Shown here piece by piece: positions 1 through 8,956 of a stretch of DNA of 64,000 bases. A model generated the notes under the pieces. The model was not told the DNA's origin. It did not search any database and was given only the letters and a program-made list of their open reading frames with translations. This DNA is from UBA6663 sp044226485 (GTDB lineage: Bacteria; Chloroflexota; Anaerolineae; Anaerolineales; UBA6663): positions 265,127 to 329,126 of the forward strand of contig JBGAGY010000009.1 of assembly GCA_044226485.1 (NCBI GenBank). The letters run 5' to 3'. Made by a program: the position numbers and the translations under genes. Positions within the stretch are counted from its first letter, which is position 1. Every line of letters begins with the position of its first letter.

Positions 1-1
1 T

Positions 2-352
2 CAGGCCGAGTTCGAGGCCTGGATCCAGAACCAGCTCAAGACGGCAATCGAGCCCGCTGCGGGTTCGGCCGAGGAAGCCGGCAAGGCCGCTTTCCTCGAG
101 CCGGGCAACGGCTGCATCGCCTGCCACGTCATCGACGGAGCTGGCGGCGTCGGCGTGATCGGCCCGAACCTGACCCACGTGGCCGAGCGACGCTTCCTGG
201 CCGGCGGCATCATCGAGAACACGCCCGAGAATATCGCGCGCTGGTTGTCGAGCCCGCAGACGGTCAAGCCCGGCAGCCGCATGGTGCTGCCGCGGCAGCT
301 CGACGACACCACGATCCAGAACATCGTGGCCTATCTCAGGAGCCTGAACTGA
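2..352 (+). CDS. coxB: Cytochrome c oxidase subunit II, C-terminal part with fused cytochrome c domain (partial)
   Basis: The gene enters from the left edge; the frame is open from base 2 to the TGA at 350-352. The visible 116 residues hold a class I cytochrome c domain: a CIACH haem-binding motif (bases 113-127), a GPNLTHV loop, and an axial Met candidate in the GSRMVLP segment, ending in the usual amphipathic helix (IVAYLRSLN). The stretch before the motif (EFEAWIQNQ) resembles the end of the CuA cupredoxin domain of CoxB. A cytochrome c tail on subunit II is typical of caa3-type oxidases. It lies 30 bases upstream of coxA in the same direction, so the two are almost certainly one operon. 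The CuA domain itself is outside the window. Confidence 0.9.
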   Translation, partial: QAEFEAWIQNQLKTAIEPAAGSAEEAGKAAFLEPGNGCIACHVIDGAGGVGVIGPNLTHVAERRFLAGGIIENTPENIARWLSSPQTVKPGSRMVLPRQLDDTTIQNIVAYLRSLN

Positions 353-382
353 CCGCGGCGCAAGCCGCAGCAGGAGAACGCG

Positions 383-2008
<1,626 letters not shown>

Positions 2009-2025
2009 GTTCTCGCTGAGGAATG

Positions 2026-2090
2026 GGCGAAAACGGGGTGGGTGGCCAACAAGGCCGGAGCTCCGGCCCGCGAAGCACCCCGTTTTCGCC
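2026..2090 (+). terminator. Nested hairpin after coxA
   Basis: A 15-base arm at 2026-2040 pairs perfectly with 2076-2090 (core GAAAACGGGGTG). Inside the loop is a perfect 16-base palindrome at 2053-2068 (GGCCGGAG/CTCCGGCC). It lies 18 bases after the coxA stop and before the haem synthase gene. A T-rich but interrupted tail follows (TTCTTGCCCGGTTTT), so it may be a leaky terminator or an mRNA-stabilising structure that lowers expression of the downstream genes relative to coxBA. Confidence 0.6.
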
Positions 2091-2156
2091 TTCTTGCCCG
2101 GTTTTGCGCTTGAAACGAGCATCGCGACAAATGGAAAGGAAAGACGTCCCCAATCC

Positions 2157-2205
2157 GTTCGTGATATTCGTTACAATTCGTGCAATTCGTGGCAAAATAC
2201 GTAGC
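2157..2205. repeat. TTCGTG-word repeat, single arm
   Basis: A run of iterated ATTCGTG/ATTCGTT words directly before the ctaA-ctaB start. The same wording, in both orientations, makes the hairpin arms at 30992-31112, so this is one arm of the same dispersed family. Confidence 0.55.
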
Positions 2206-2210
2206 AATCC

Positions 2211-4151
2211 ATGACCCTTCGCGCTGCCCCGCCCATCGCTCCATTGACCGGCCGTTTTCGTTGGCTTTCGCTGGCGGCGGCCGTCGTTGCGTTCTTGATG
2301 CTGCTCCTCAGCGGGGTGGCGGCCTCACCTAGCTCCTCCTCGCTCAGCGGGTCGATCTGCGTCGGCCAGTGGCCGTTGTGCAATGGCGCCTGGGCGCTGA
2401 CGACGCCGGCCAAGGGCTGGGCGGATGTCGCGGCCCGGGCGGCCGCCGTGGCGTTGTGGCCGTTGATGTTCGGCCTGACGGCGATGGCGTATCGCAGTTA
2501 CCGCAAAGTGCGCTGGGTCTATCTGCCGGTTGTGGCAGCGCTCGGCCTGCTGGCGGTGCGCGCCCTGATCGGCGGCATCGACGCCGCGACGCTCGCTCCG
2601 GCCGGCGTCACGCAGGTCGCGATGGTGGCCATGCTCGCGGCCCTGCACGGCGCGGCCGGGCTCGGCCTGCTGGCTGCGCTGATCACGGCCGGCATCGTCG
2701 CCATCGGGCTCGAGCGCAACCCGCGCCTCGGCGACTCGCTTCTCCACTTCGACCTTGTCAGTCAGATGGCCGGGCAGGCGCTCCTGGCGCTCTTCGTCCT
2801 GTTGATCGCCGGCGCCGTGGTCACGGCGACGGATGCGCGCAGCGCCTGCGCGGATTGGCCGCTGTGCGGCCCCGAGGCGCCCAGCCTGCTGATCGGCTGG
2901 CTGGCGTTCGGCCATCGCGTCGCGGCGGTCACCGCCGGCGTCCTGCTGGCCGGCTCGATCTTCGTGGCCTGGAAGATGCGCGCGACGAATGTGCCTCTGC
3001 TGGTGTCGGCCGGGCTGGCGGGCGCGTTCTTCGTCGGCCAGGCGTTCATCGGCGCCGCCAACGTGTTGACGGGCTTCCCGCTCCAGCTGGCCTCGCTGCA
3101 CTCGGCGACTGCGACGACCTCGTGGGCGGCCGCTGTGGCGTTCACGGTGTTCAGCCTTCAGGCCGTGCGCCTGACACCGCTGGCCGCGCCGTTCCCGGCG
3201 TTCAACGCGCGAACGATGCGGGCCGCGACAGTGGCAGTGCGCTCGTCGATCGGCAGCTACATCCAGCTGACCAAGCCGATCGTCATGGTGCTCCTGCTCG
3301 TGACGACGGCGGGCGCGATGGTGATGGCCGTCAACTATGCGCCGGCTTCCTCATCGACGCCGCTCTACAGGGTTTCGCAGTGGCCGACGCTCGAGATGTT
3401 CCTGTGGACCATGTTCGGCGGCGCGCTCGCCTCGGGCGGGGCCAGCGCGCTTAACCAGGTGATCGACATCGACCGCGACAAGGCGATGACGCGCACGAGC
3501 AAGCGCCCGCTGGCCAGGGGCACCGTGACGGTCGCCCAGGCCGTCGCCTTCGGCCTGATCCTCAACGTCCTGGCCTTCTACGCGCTGACGGTGTTCGTCA
3601 ACGTGACAGCCGCGATCCTGGCGCTGGCCGGCTCGCTCTATTACGTCGGCTTCTATTCGCTGGGGTTGAAGATGAACACGCCGCAGAACATCGTGATCGG
3701 CGGCGGCGCCGGCGCGATCCCGCCGCTGGTGGGGTGGGCGGCGGTGACGGGCGGGCTCGAGGCCCCGGCCTGGTTCCTGTTCGCCATCATCTTCTTCTGG
3801 ACGCCCCCGCACTTCTGGGCGCTGGCGCTGCTCAAGAAGAACGACTACGCGCGCGCCGGCGTGCCGATGCTGCCGGTCGTGGTCGGCGAGGCCGAGACGC
3901 GGCGTCAGATCATGCTCTACACGGTGGTGCTCGTGGCGCTCTCGCTGCTGCTCACGCCCGCGCGGGCGGCCGGGCTGGTGTACTTCGTCTGCGCGGCGGT
4001 GCTCGGCCTCGGTTTCCTGATCCTGGCGCTGCGGCTGTATCGCGCTCCGAGCAACAAGATGGCCCATCAGCTCTACAAATACTCGAGCTATTACCTGTTG
4101 TTGGTGTTTGCGGCGCTGGTCGTGGATTCGCTGTACCGGGTGATGGTGTGA
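2211..4151 (+). CDS. ctaA-ctaB: Fused haem A synthase (CtaA/COX15) and haem O synthase (CtaB)
   Basis: A 646-residue polytopic membrane protein joining two consecutive enzymes. Residues about 1-320 are CtaA-like: paired cysteines in CVGQWPLC and CADWPLC, plus candidate haem-ligand histidines in GHRVAAV and LASLHSAT. Residues about 340-646 are the protoheme IX farnesyltransferase CtaB, with the prenyltransferase motif NQVIDIDRDKAMTRTSKRP and the second Asp-rich region. CtaB makes haem O from haem B and farnesyl-PP; CtaA oxidises haem O to haem A for the oxidase encoded upstream. In many bacteria these are separate genes, often with ctaA second in the pathway but here first in the polypeptide. 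The ATG at 2211 has no strong ribosome site; the bases just before belong to a repeated TTCGTG-rich sequence. Confidence 0.93.
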   Translation: MTLRAAPPIAPLTGRFRWLSLAAAVVAFLMLLLSGVAASPSSSSLSGSICVGQWPLCNGAWALTTPAKGWADVAARAAAVALWPLMFGLTAMAYRSYRKVRWVYLPVVAALGLLAVRALIGGIDAATLAPAGVTQVAMVAMLAALHGAAGLGLLAALITAGIVAIGLERNPRLGDSLLHFDLVSQMAGQALLALFVLLIAGAVVTATDARSACADWPLCGPEAPSLLIGWLAFGHRVAAVTAGVLLAGSIFVAWKMRATNVPLLVSAGLAGAFFVGQAFIGAANVLTGFPLQLASLHSATATTSWAAAVAFTVFSLQAVRLTPLAAPFPAFNARTMRAATVAVRSSIGSYIQLTKPIVMVLLLVTTAGAMVMAVNYAPASSSTPLYRVSQWPTLEMFLWTMFGGALASGGASALNQVIDIDRDKAMTRTSKRPLARGTVTVAQAVAFGLILNVLAFYALTVFVNVTAAILALAGSLYYVGFYSLGLKMNTPQNIVIGGGAGAIPPLVGWAAVTGGLEAPAWFLFAIIFFWTPPHFWALALLKKNDYARAGVPMLPVVVGEAETRRQIMLYTVVLVALSLLLTPARAAGLVYFVCAAVLGLGFLILALRLYRAPSNKMAHQLYKYSSYYLLLVFAALVVDSLYRVMV

Positions 4152-4176
4152 GCGCGGCGCCGCAGCGGAGGTGGTC

Positions 4177-4296
4177 TTGAACAAACGCGAAGCGCTGCGC
4201 AATATGGCCTTCGGCGTGGTGGCCGTGATCGTGACCCTGCTGTTCACCTCGATGGCGTATCACTACATCACCGAAGTGATGGCCCGGCCCCGATGA
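4177..4296 (+). CDS. Small single-span membrane protein in the oxidase operon
   Basis: A 39-residue reading frame starting with TTG at 4177, preceded by a strong GGAGG five bases upstream. The stop overlaps the next start as ATGA at 4293-4296, which implies translational coupling. The product has a charged start (NKREALRN), one hydrophobic helix (about residues 10-32) and a short basic end. It sits between the haem synthase and a subunit-IV-like protein, so a small accessory subunit or assembly factor of the oxidase is plausible. I recognise no family. An internal ATG at 4204 is possible but poorly placed relative to the GGAGG. Confidence 0.6.
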   Translation: MNKREALRNMAFGVVAVIVTLLFTSMAYHYITEVMARPR

Positions 4297-4583
4297 GCGC
4301 TCGAGAGCCCGTCGCCATCGACGAGCCGCCGATCGACACGCCGATCGGTCCTCACGACGACGAGCCGCCCTTCGAGCCACCGCGGGCAAAACGCAACAGC
4401 GTCTTTCCGCTCATGGTGGACATCGGGGCCGTGATCGCGTTGTTCGGCCTGATCATCGGCATGCCGCTCTGGGGAGGCATCGTGGGCGGGGCCATGATCG
4501 GCGTCGGGATCACGATCGCCGTGATCGGCTTGATCGGCTGGTTCGTGGAGGCCCGCGCCGACTTTCGGCGCATGCCGGATTGA
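4293..4583 (+). CDS. Two-helix membrane protein resembling cytochrome c oxidase subunit IV
   Basis: 96 residues: an acidic, Pro-rich N-terminal tail (about 1-35), then two close membrane helices (about 38-58 and 61-82) joined by a Gly-rich turn, ending in WFVEARADFRRMPD. Size, topology and position after the haem synthase fit the small subunit IV proteins of bacterial aa3/caa3 oxidases, but sequence alone does not prove it. Start and stop both overlap neighbours (ATGA at 4293; TTGA at 4580), so it is part of a tightly coupled string. Confidence 0.6.
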   Translation: MSAREPVAIDEPPIDTPIGPHDDEPPFEPPRAKRNSVFPLMVDIGAVIALFGLIIGMPLWGGIVGGAMIGVGITIAVIGLIGWFVEARADFRRMPD

Positions 4584-5152
4584 AGCGTATGCTGGCGAGC
4601 GTGTTGAGGCGATCGGCCCCCTGGGCCATCGCCCTGGTCGCCCTGGCGCTGCTGTACAATGCTCTGCCGTTGGCCTCAACGCCGGAAGACGATGAAGTCA
4701 CCTGGCGGGGCGTTGTCGGGTCGCGCAGCCTGATCGCGCGGTTGCTTCAGGGCACCGAGGGCGATCGGCTGATCGTCACCGGGCTGAACGGCGCGAGCCG
4801 TCTGCTTGTGACCTGGCTGCCGGTTCAGGGACAGGGGGTCATTGTCGAGCGGCCGGTCGATCTACAGGGGGATGTGGGTCAGACGAATCTGCTGACCCTG
4901 ACGGCTGACCGGTGGCAGCTCCTGCTGACCCTTGATGAAACCGACGGGACCCAACATCTCGCGGTCGTCGATTGGGTTCGTGGCGACGACGGCGTCCTGC
5001 GGCCCGCGGGTCAGGCACCCTCGCCGATGGCGCAGTGGGTCGGTCGGGTCAACGCGTTCGGCCCGGCCGTGATCGCCGGCGCCGCGGCGCTGGTCGGTCT
5101 GGCGGGTGTGTGGCGTGTCGCGAGGAGACCTCGCGTTGTGGAATCCAATTGA
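4580..5152 (+). CDS. Membrane-anchored protein of unknown function
   Basis: 190 residues if started at the TTG (4580) that overlaps the previous stop; an ATG three codons on (4589) is equally credible. One N-terminal hydrophobic helix (about 12-32), an extracytoplasmic beta-rich central region with no cysteines (about 35-155), and a C-terminal helix (about 160-180) followed by a basic tail (RRPRVVESN). No catalytic motif is visible. Its place between oxidase genes and a membrane cytochrome c suggests a respiratory-chain accessory role; that is inference from context only. Confidence 0.65.
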   Translation: MKRMLASVLRRSAPWAIALVALALLYNALPLASTPEDDEVTWRGVVGSRSLIARLLQGTEGDRLIVTGLNGASRLLVTWLPVQGQGVIVERPVDLQGDVGQTNLLTLTADRWQLLLTLDETDGTQHLAVVDWVRGDDGVLRPAGQAPSPMAQWVGRVNAFGPAVIAGAAALVGLAGVWRVARRPRVVESN

Positions 5153-5186
5153 CAGCCTCGCGCTGTTCAGCACGGAGGAGTGAGCG

Positions 5187-6794
5187 TTGCGTCGTTTTAT
5201 CCCCACTCTGTTGTTGGTGTTCGTGGTTATGGTGGCCGGCGGTGCCCTGATCCTGTTCCAGGGCACGGGAGGAGGAGCGACTGTGTCGAGCTCGATGCTG
5301 CCCACGATCCTGGCCATCCTGGCGGCACTGGCGGGGTTGATCCTCGTCGGCTACCTGGTGGCGCAGGTGTTCAACCTGGTGGCCCGTCTGTTCGGCCGCA
5401 CGCCCGACGTGCAGCCTGACCCGGCCAAAGGCGCTGCGGCGAAGCCCGCCAACGTCTTCCTTTATGACCGCCAGTCGCTGCTTGTCTTCGCGGCCGCCAC
5501 GGTCGTGCTGGTGTTCGGATTCCTGATCACCCGCGCGCTGGCCACAAACGTCCCGCCGGGTTATCCGCTCGATCGCGTGCCGGATCTGAGCAACACGGTC
5601 TTCGAAGTAGGCGGTGTCGCGGTCCTCGAATGGCAGGCCCTGGTGGCCCTGATCGTTCTGGCCTTTGGCGGCATCGTGGTCGTGGGGATCGTGCTGAGTT
5701 TCCTGGCTCAGAGCGGTGAAGCTGCGACCCGCCGGATCGAAGCGGTTGCGGCGGCTGCAACATCGGCGGCTGTCAAGCCTGCCTCGGCCGCCCGGCCGGC
5801 CCCCGGCGCCGCCAAGCCCGCGCCGGTCGTGCCCTTCCTTTACGAGAACCGACAGCACATCCTGTTCTATGTGATCGTGGGTGTCGTGGTCCTGGCCTTC
5901 CTGCTCGTTCGTTGGCAGGCGACGGGCACGCCGCTCGCGTATCCGTTCGACGGCTCGGTCAGGCTCGACAGCGTGATTCTGACTCTCCCTGGCTCGATCG
6001 AGGGCTGGCCCGAAGGCCTGCCCGGCCCCGGGCAGCCGCTGCTGGTCTGGCAGGCCCTCGCCAGCCTGGCTGGCGCGATCGTGGCCGTGCTCGTCGTCGG
6101 CTTCCTGCTGGCACGCGCCGTTGTCGCGCTCGACAACGGCATCCGCACCAGCGAGAAGGCAACTGGCCAGTGGCCGGCTCCGCAGGTGGCGAAGATCGAA
6201 ACGGCCATCAAGGAAGGCGCCGCTCAACCGCGACGGCTCAACGCCCTCGATCAAATCATCATCGTGCTCCTGGGCGCCATCGTCCTGCTGCTGGCCGTCT
6301 GGGTCGTCCCGACGATCGGCGGCATGTTGAGCGTCGACAACAGCGTCGAGCAGACGCGCGTGGCCTCGTTCTGGACGCCGACGCCGTTGCCCGGCCCGAC
6401 GGCCACGCCTGGCCCGTCGCCCGATGAAGCCGTGGCTGCACTCCCGGCCGGCGACGCCGCCAAGGGCAAGACGCTGACCGAGCAGCAGGGCTGCGTGGCC
6501 TGCCACCTCCCGAACCCTCAAACGCCCGACGCGAAGCTGGCCGGCTCGCCGTGGGTGGCGTCTGCTTCGGCGGACGGCAAAGGCATCGCCGACCACGCCG
6601 TCGAGCGCATCGCGTCTCCCGACTACTCCGGCAAGGCGACGAGCCCCGAGGCCTATCTCTACGAGAGCATCGTCAACCCGAGTGCCTTTGTGGTGCCGGG
6701 CTTCGTCGACGGCGTGATGCCCAAGACGTACGGCGCGGCACTCTCCCAGCAAGACCTGGCCGACATCGTCGCGTATCTCAAGACGGTGCGTTGA
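5187..6794 (+). CDS. Multi-span membrane protein with C-terminal cytochrome c domain and internal duplication
   Basis: 535 residues, TTG start at 5187 chosen because GGAGGAG lies just upstream. Two similar membrane modules can be aligned by eye. The first starts at FLYDRQ (residue 91) and the second at FLYENRQ (residue 217). Each has a helix, a YPLD/YPFD segment, then a WQAL(V/A) helix. A further helix (about 375-395) leads through a Thr-Pro-rich linker to a class I cytochrome c domain with Cys436-V-A-Cys-His440, a probable Met ligand in DGVMPKTYG, and the closing helix DLADIVAYLKTVR. The haem domain should face the outside. It may pass electrons to the caa3 oxidase. I do not recognise the membrane part. 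Confidence 0.8.
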   Translation: MRRFIPTLLLVFVVMVAGGALILFQGTGGGATVSSSMLPTILAILAALAGLILVGYLVAQVFNLVARLFGRTPDVQPDPAKGAAAKPANVFLYDRQSLLVFAAATVVLVFGFLITRALATNVPPGYPLDRVPDLSNTVFEVGGVAVLEWQALVALIVLAFGGIVVVGIVLSFLAQSGEAATRRIEAVAAAATSAAVKPASAARPAPGAAKPAPVVPFLYENRQHILFYVIVGVVVLAFLLVRWQATGTPLAYPFDGSVRLDSVILTLPGSIEGWPEGLPGPGQPLLVWQALASLAGAIVAVLVVGFLLARAVVALDNGIRTSEKATGQWPAPQVAKIETAIKEGAAQPRRLNALDQIIIVLLGAIVLLLAVWVVPTIGGMLSVDNSVEQTRVASFWTPTPLPGPTATPGPSPDEAVAALPAGDAAKGKTLTEQQGCVACHLPNPQTPDAKLAGSPWVASASADGKGIADHAVERIASPDYSGKATSPEAYLYESIVNPSAFVVPGFVDGVMPKTYGAALSQQDLADIVAYLKTVR

Positions 6795-6848
6795 GAAGAC
6801 CGCGGACGGCGGACCGCAGACCGCGCGCTTGCGCACCGAAGAACGACG

Positions 6849-6888
6849 AAGGACGAGGTTGAATAGCCATTCAACCTCGTCCTTTTTT
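6849..6888 (+). terminator. Rho-independent terminator of the oxidase operon
   Basis: A 16-base perfect stem (6849-6864 with 6869-6884, sequence AAGGACGAGGTTGAAT), a 4-base loop and a run of six T (6883-6888). It lies 55 bases after the cytochrome c gene. The stem is made of GACGA-type words that recur elsewhere in the window. Confidence 0.85.
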
Positions 6889-7058
6889 CATGGCGCCTGT
6901 CGATTACCCCACACAATTCGCGCGTTTGTCCAAATGCACTCCGCTGCCTGTGTCATCCAAAGCGCTTGACCCGGTGCGTCGCGTGTCATCCAAAGCCTCG
7001 GATCCGGCGCGTTGCGTGTCATCCAGAGCGCCACTGACCTGCGCTATCAGACGCGCCC

Positions 7059-7141
7059 AATGAGCGCGAAGGATCGCCTGTCGGACTCAGTGGCTGTTGC
7101 TCGGGCCTTGTGAGTCCGACAGGCGATCCTTCGCGCTCATT
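7059..7141. repeat. 31-bp perfect palindrome
   Basis: Arms 7059-7089 and 7111-7141 are perfect reverse complements (AATGAGCGCGAAGGATCGCC and onward), separated by 21 bases. No T-run follows on either strand, so it is not an ordinary terminator. It forms the core of the nested block. Confidence 0.85.
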
Positions 7142-7429
7142 ACAGTGGGTCCCGGACCGCTTGGGCTAGGCGCTCTGGATGACACGCGACGCGCGGGGGC
7201 GTAATCATCAGCGCGCTCTGGATGACACGCGACGCGCGGACGGGGAGGCATGGGCGCGGTCATTGACCCCCAGCCCAACTGCAAGGGCCGGCCCATCCAG
7301 ACGTGGCAGACCCGATGGAAGAGCCTTTCAACCTTCGTCCTTCGTCGTTCGTCATTCGTCATTTTCCGCCCCGCCAACGCCTTTTGGCGCCTGATCTACG
7401 GTCCACGGTCCGCCGTCCGCGGTCTTACG

Positions 7430-7435
7430 TATAAT
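7430..7435 (+). promoter_or_regulatory. -10 box giving a probably leaderless transcript
   Basis: A perfect TATAAT ends seven bases before the ATG at 7443, so the usual initiation point would coincide with the start codon. No ribosome site fits between them. Confidence 0.55.
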
Positions 7436-7442
7436 TCCTCCC

Positions 7443-7922
7443 ATGAATGTCAAAGACCTCACCTTCTTGCTCAAGGAAAAACGCGAGCAGCTCGAGGCTC
7501 TGCTGAAGAGCCTGTCGACCGCCGAGCTCGAGCAGCCGGGCGCCGCGGGCCCGGAGTGGTCGATCAAGGATGTGCTCTCGCACCTGACGGCCTGTGAGGC
7601 CGAGGTGGTGACGCAGCTGGCCAAGGCCCGCTCGGGCAAGCCGCCGACGAAGGTCGATTTCACCGATGCCGAGATCGAAGCTCAGAACCAGCGCTGGTAT
7701 GAGGCCAACAAGGATCGGCCGCTTGATCGCGTGCTGGCCGACTTCCAGGGCGTCCGTCGGCAACTGTTTCGCCAGATCGACGCCTACGGCGACGCAGGGC
7801 TGAAGAGCCGCCCGGCCTGGCTCAAGGGCAAGACCATCGCCGAACGGATCGTCGAGGAAGTGGTCGATCACGACCGCGATCACCTCGAGGGCCTCAAGGC
7901 TCGCGGGTCCTCAGTCAGTTGA
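7443..7922 (+). CDS. DinB-like four-helix protein (ClbS/DfsB type)
   Basis: 159 residues, all-helical. WSIKDVLSHLTACE (about 37-50) and VVDHDRDHLEG near the C-terminus give the paired histidine-containing helices typical of DinB-like/DfsB proteins, a fold that often binds a metal and acts in thiol transfer, small-molecule modification or damage response. The exact reaction cannot be told. The ATG follows a TATAAT by seven bases. The stop overlaps the TTG of the next gene (TTGA at 7919-7922), suggesting coupled expression with the YgfZ-like protein. Confidence 0.75.
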   Translation: MNVKDLTFLLKEKREQLEALLKSLSTAELEQPGAAGPEWSIKDVLSHLTACEAEVVTQLAKARSGKPPTKVDFTDAEIEAQNQRWYEANKDRPLDRVLADFQGVRRQLFRQIDAYGDAGLKSRPAWLKGKTIAERIVEEVVDHDRDHLEGLKARGSSVS

Positions 7923-8893
7923 AGGCACAGGCGAACGTGGACACTTATCGCCAGGCCCTGACGGCGGCCGTCGTCTTCGATCGCTCAGCCGCCGGTCGCG
8001 TGCGCGTGACGGGTCGCGACAGGCTCGATTTCCTTCATCGCCTGTCCACTCAGGATCTCAAAGCGCTGCCCGCCGGGCGCGTCGCCAGCACGATCCTGAC
8101 GACGCCGATCGCGCGCATCGTCGACCGCATCGACGTGCTCAACGTCGGCGAGGAATTGCTGCTGCTGACCGGCGTCGGCCGTTCGACAGCCGTGCGCAAG
8201 TGGCTGACCGGTTACATCTTCTTCCGTGATGAGGTCAAGCTGCAGGACGTGGCGGCCGAGCGCGGCGAGCTTGTGCTCGTCGGCCCAGCGGCCGAGTCGG
8301 TGCTCGGCGCCGCGCTGCCCGGAGCGCGCCTGCCTGCCGAAGGCGAGGTCGTCATGGTCGACGACGTGGTCGTCGCGCGGCTGACGGTGCTCGGCGGCGT
8401 CGGCTTCGTGGTGGTGCCGCCGGCCGCGTCTGTTCCCCCATGGCTGGAGCTCCTCGAGGCGCGTGGCGCCGCGCGCGGCGACGAGGCGGCCTTCGAACAA
8501 CTGCGCGTGCGGGCGGGTGAGCCGGCCGCGAGCCGCGAACTCACTGAAGACTACATCCCGCTCGAGCTCGATCTGTGGGGCTCGGTCAGCTTCAACAAGG
8601 GCTGCTACATCGGCCAGGAGATCCTGGCGCGGATGGAGAGCCGCGGCAAGCTGGCCCGCCGGCTGCGCGGCTTGCGCGCCGAAGCGCCGCTGTCGGTAGG
8701 CGTCGACGTGCGCGCCGTCGGCGACGACGGTGCCCCAACAGGTTCCGCGCTCGGCGCCGTGACAAGCGCCGCGGATCTCCCCGATCTGGGCGCGGCCGGC
8801 CTGGCCGTGCTGCGCGCGGCCGTCGAGCCGGGTGTCGCGGTTGATGCTGGCGGGGTCCGCGCAACTGTGGTTGAATTGCCTTTCACGGCCTGA
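7919..8893 (+). CDS. ygfZ: YgfZ/GcvT-family folate-binding protein
   Basis: 324 residues from the overlapping TTG, or 318 from a GTG at 7937 with GAAGG about ten bases upstream. The YgfZ signature KGCYIGQE is intact, with Cys229 as the conserved cysteine. The N-terminal half has the tripartite GcvT-like fold (RDRLDFLHRLSTQDLK, an aminomethyltransferase-like tetrahydrofolate site). Family members help assemble or repair certain Fe-S proteins such as MiaB using folate. This fits a genome with many Fe-S respiratory enzymes, several of them in this window. Confidence 0.88.
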   Translation: MKAQANVDTYRQALTAAVVFDRSAAGRVRVTGRDRLDFLHRLSTQDLKALPAGRVASTILTTPIARIVDRIDVLNVGEELLLLTGVGRSTAVRKWLTGYIFFRDEVKLQDVAAERGELVLVGPAAESVLGAALPGARLPAEGEVVMVDDVVVARLTVLGGVGFVVVPPAASVPPWLELLEARGAARGDEAAFEQLRVRAGEPAASRELTEDYIPLELDLWGSVSFNKGCYIGQEILARMESRGKLARRLRGLRAEAPLSVGVDVRAVGDDGAPTGSALGAVTSAADLPDLGAAGLAVLRAAVEPGVAVDAGGVRATVVELPFTA

Positions 8894-8956
8894 TAGGTCG
8901 AGATCCGCTTGCCGCGTGGCGGATCGATTGCCAGCTCTTCATTCGGAGGTCCCCCC

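Larger units (their letters stand above)
6797..7426. repeat. Nested inverted-repeat region between oxidase operon and DinB-like gene
   Basis: This gene-free 630-base block is built of nested palindromes. The outer arms are 27 bases (6797-6823 and 7400-7426; CGGTCCGC-type words) with two mismatches by eye. Inside them lie arms of GACGAAGGACGA words (6842-6864 and 7326-7361). Further in are degenerate direct and inverted copies of GTCATCCA(A/G)AGCGC (about 6950-7050 and 7168-7240). At the centre is a 31-bp perfect palindrome. No reading frame here looks real. Its origin is unknown; no transposase is present. Confidence 0.7.

Noticed and set aside
5049..6836. 595-codon antisense frame over the membrane cytochrome gene
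   Set aside because: Composition is that of a GC-rich shadow; the sense strand has a CxxCH domain and membrane helices.
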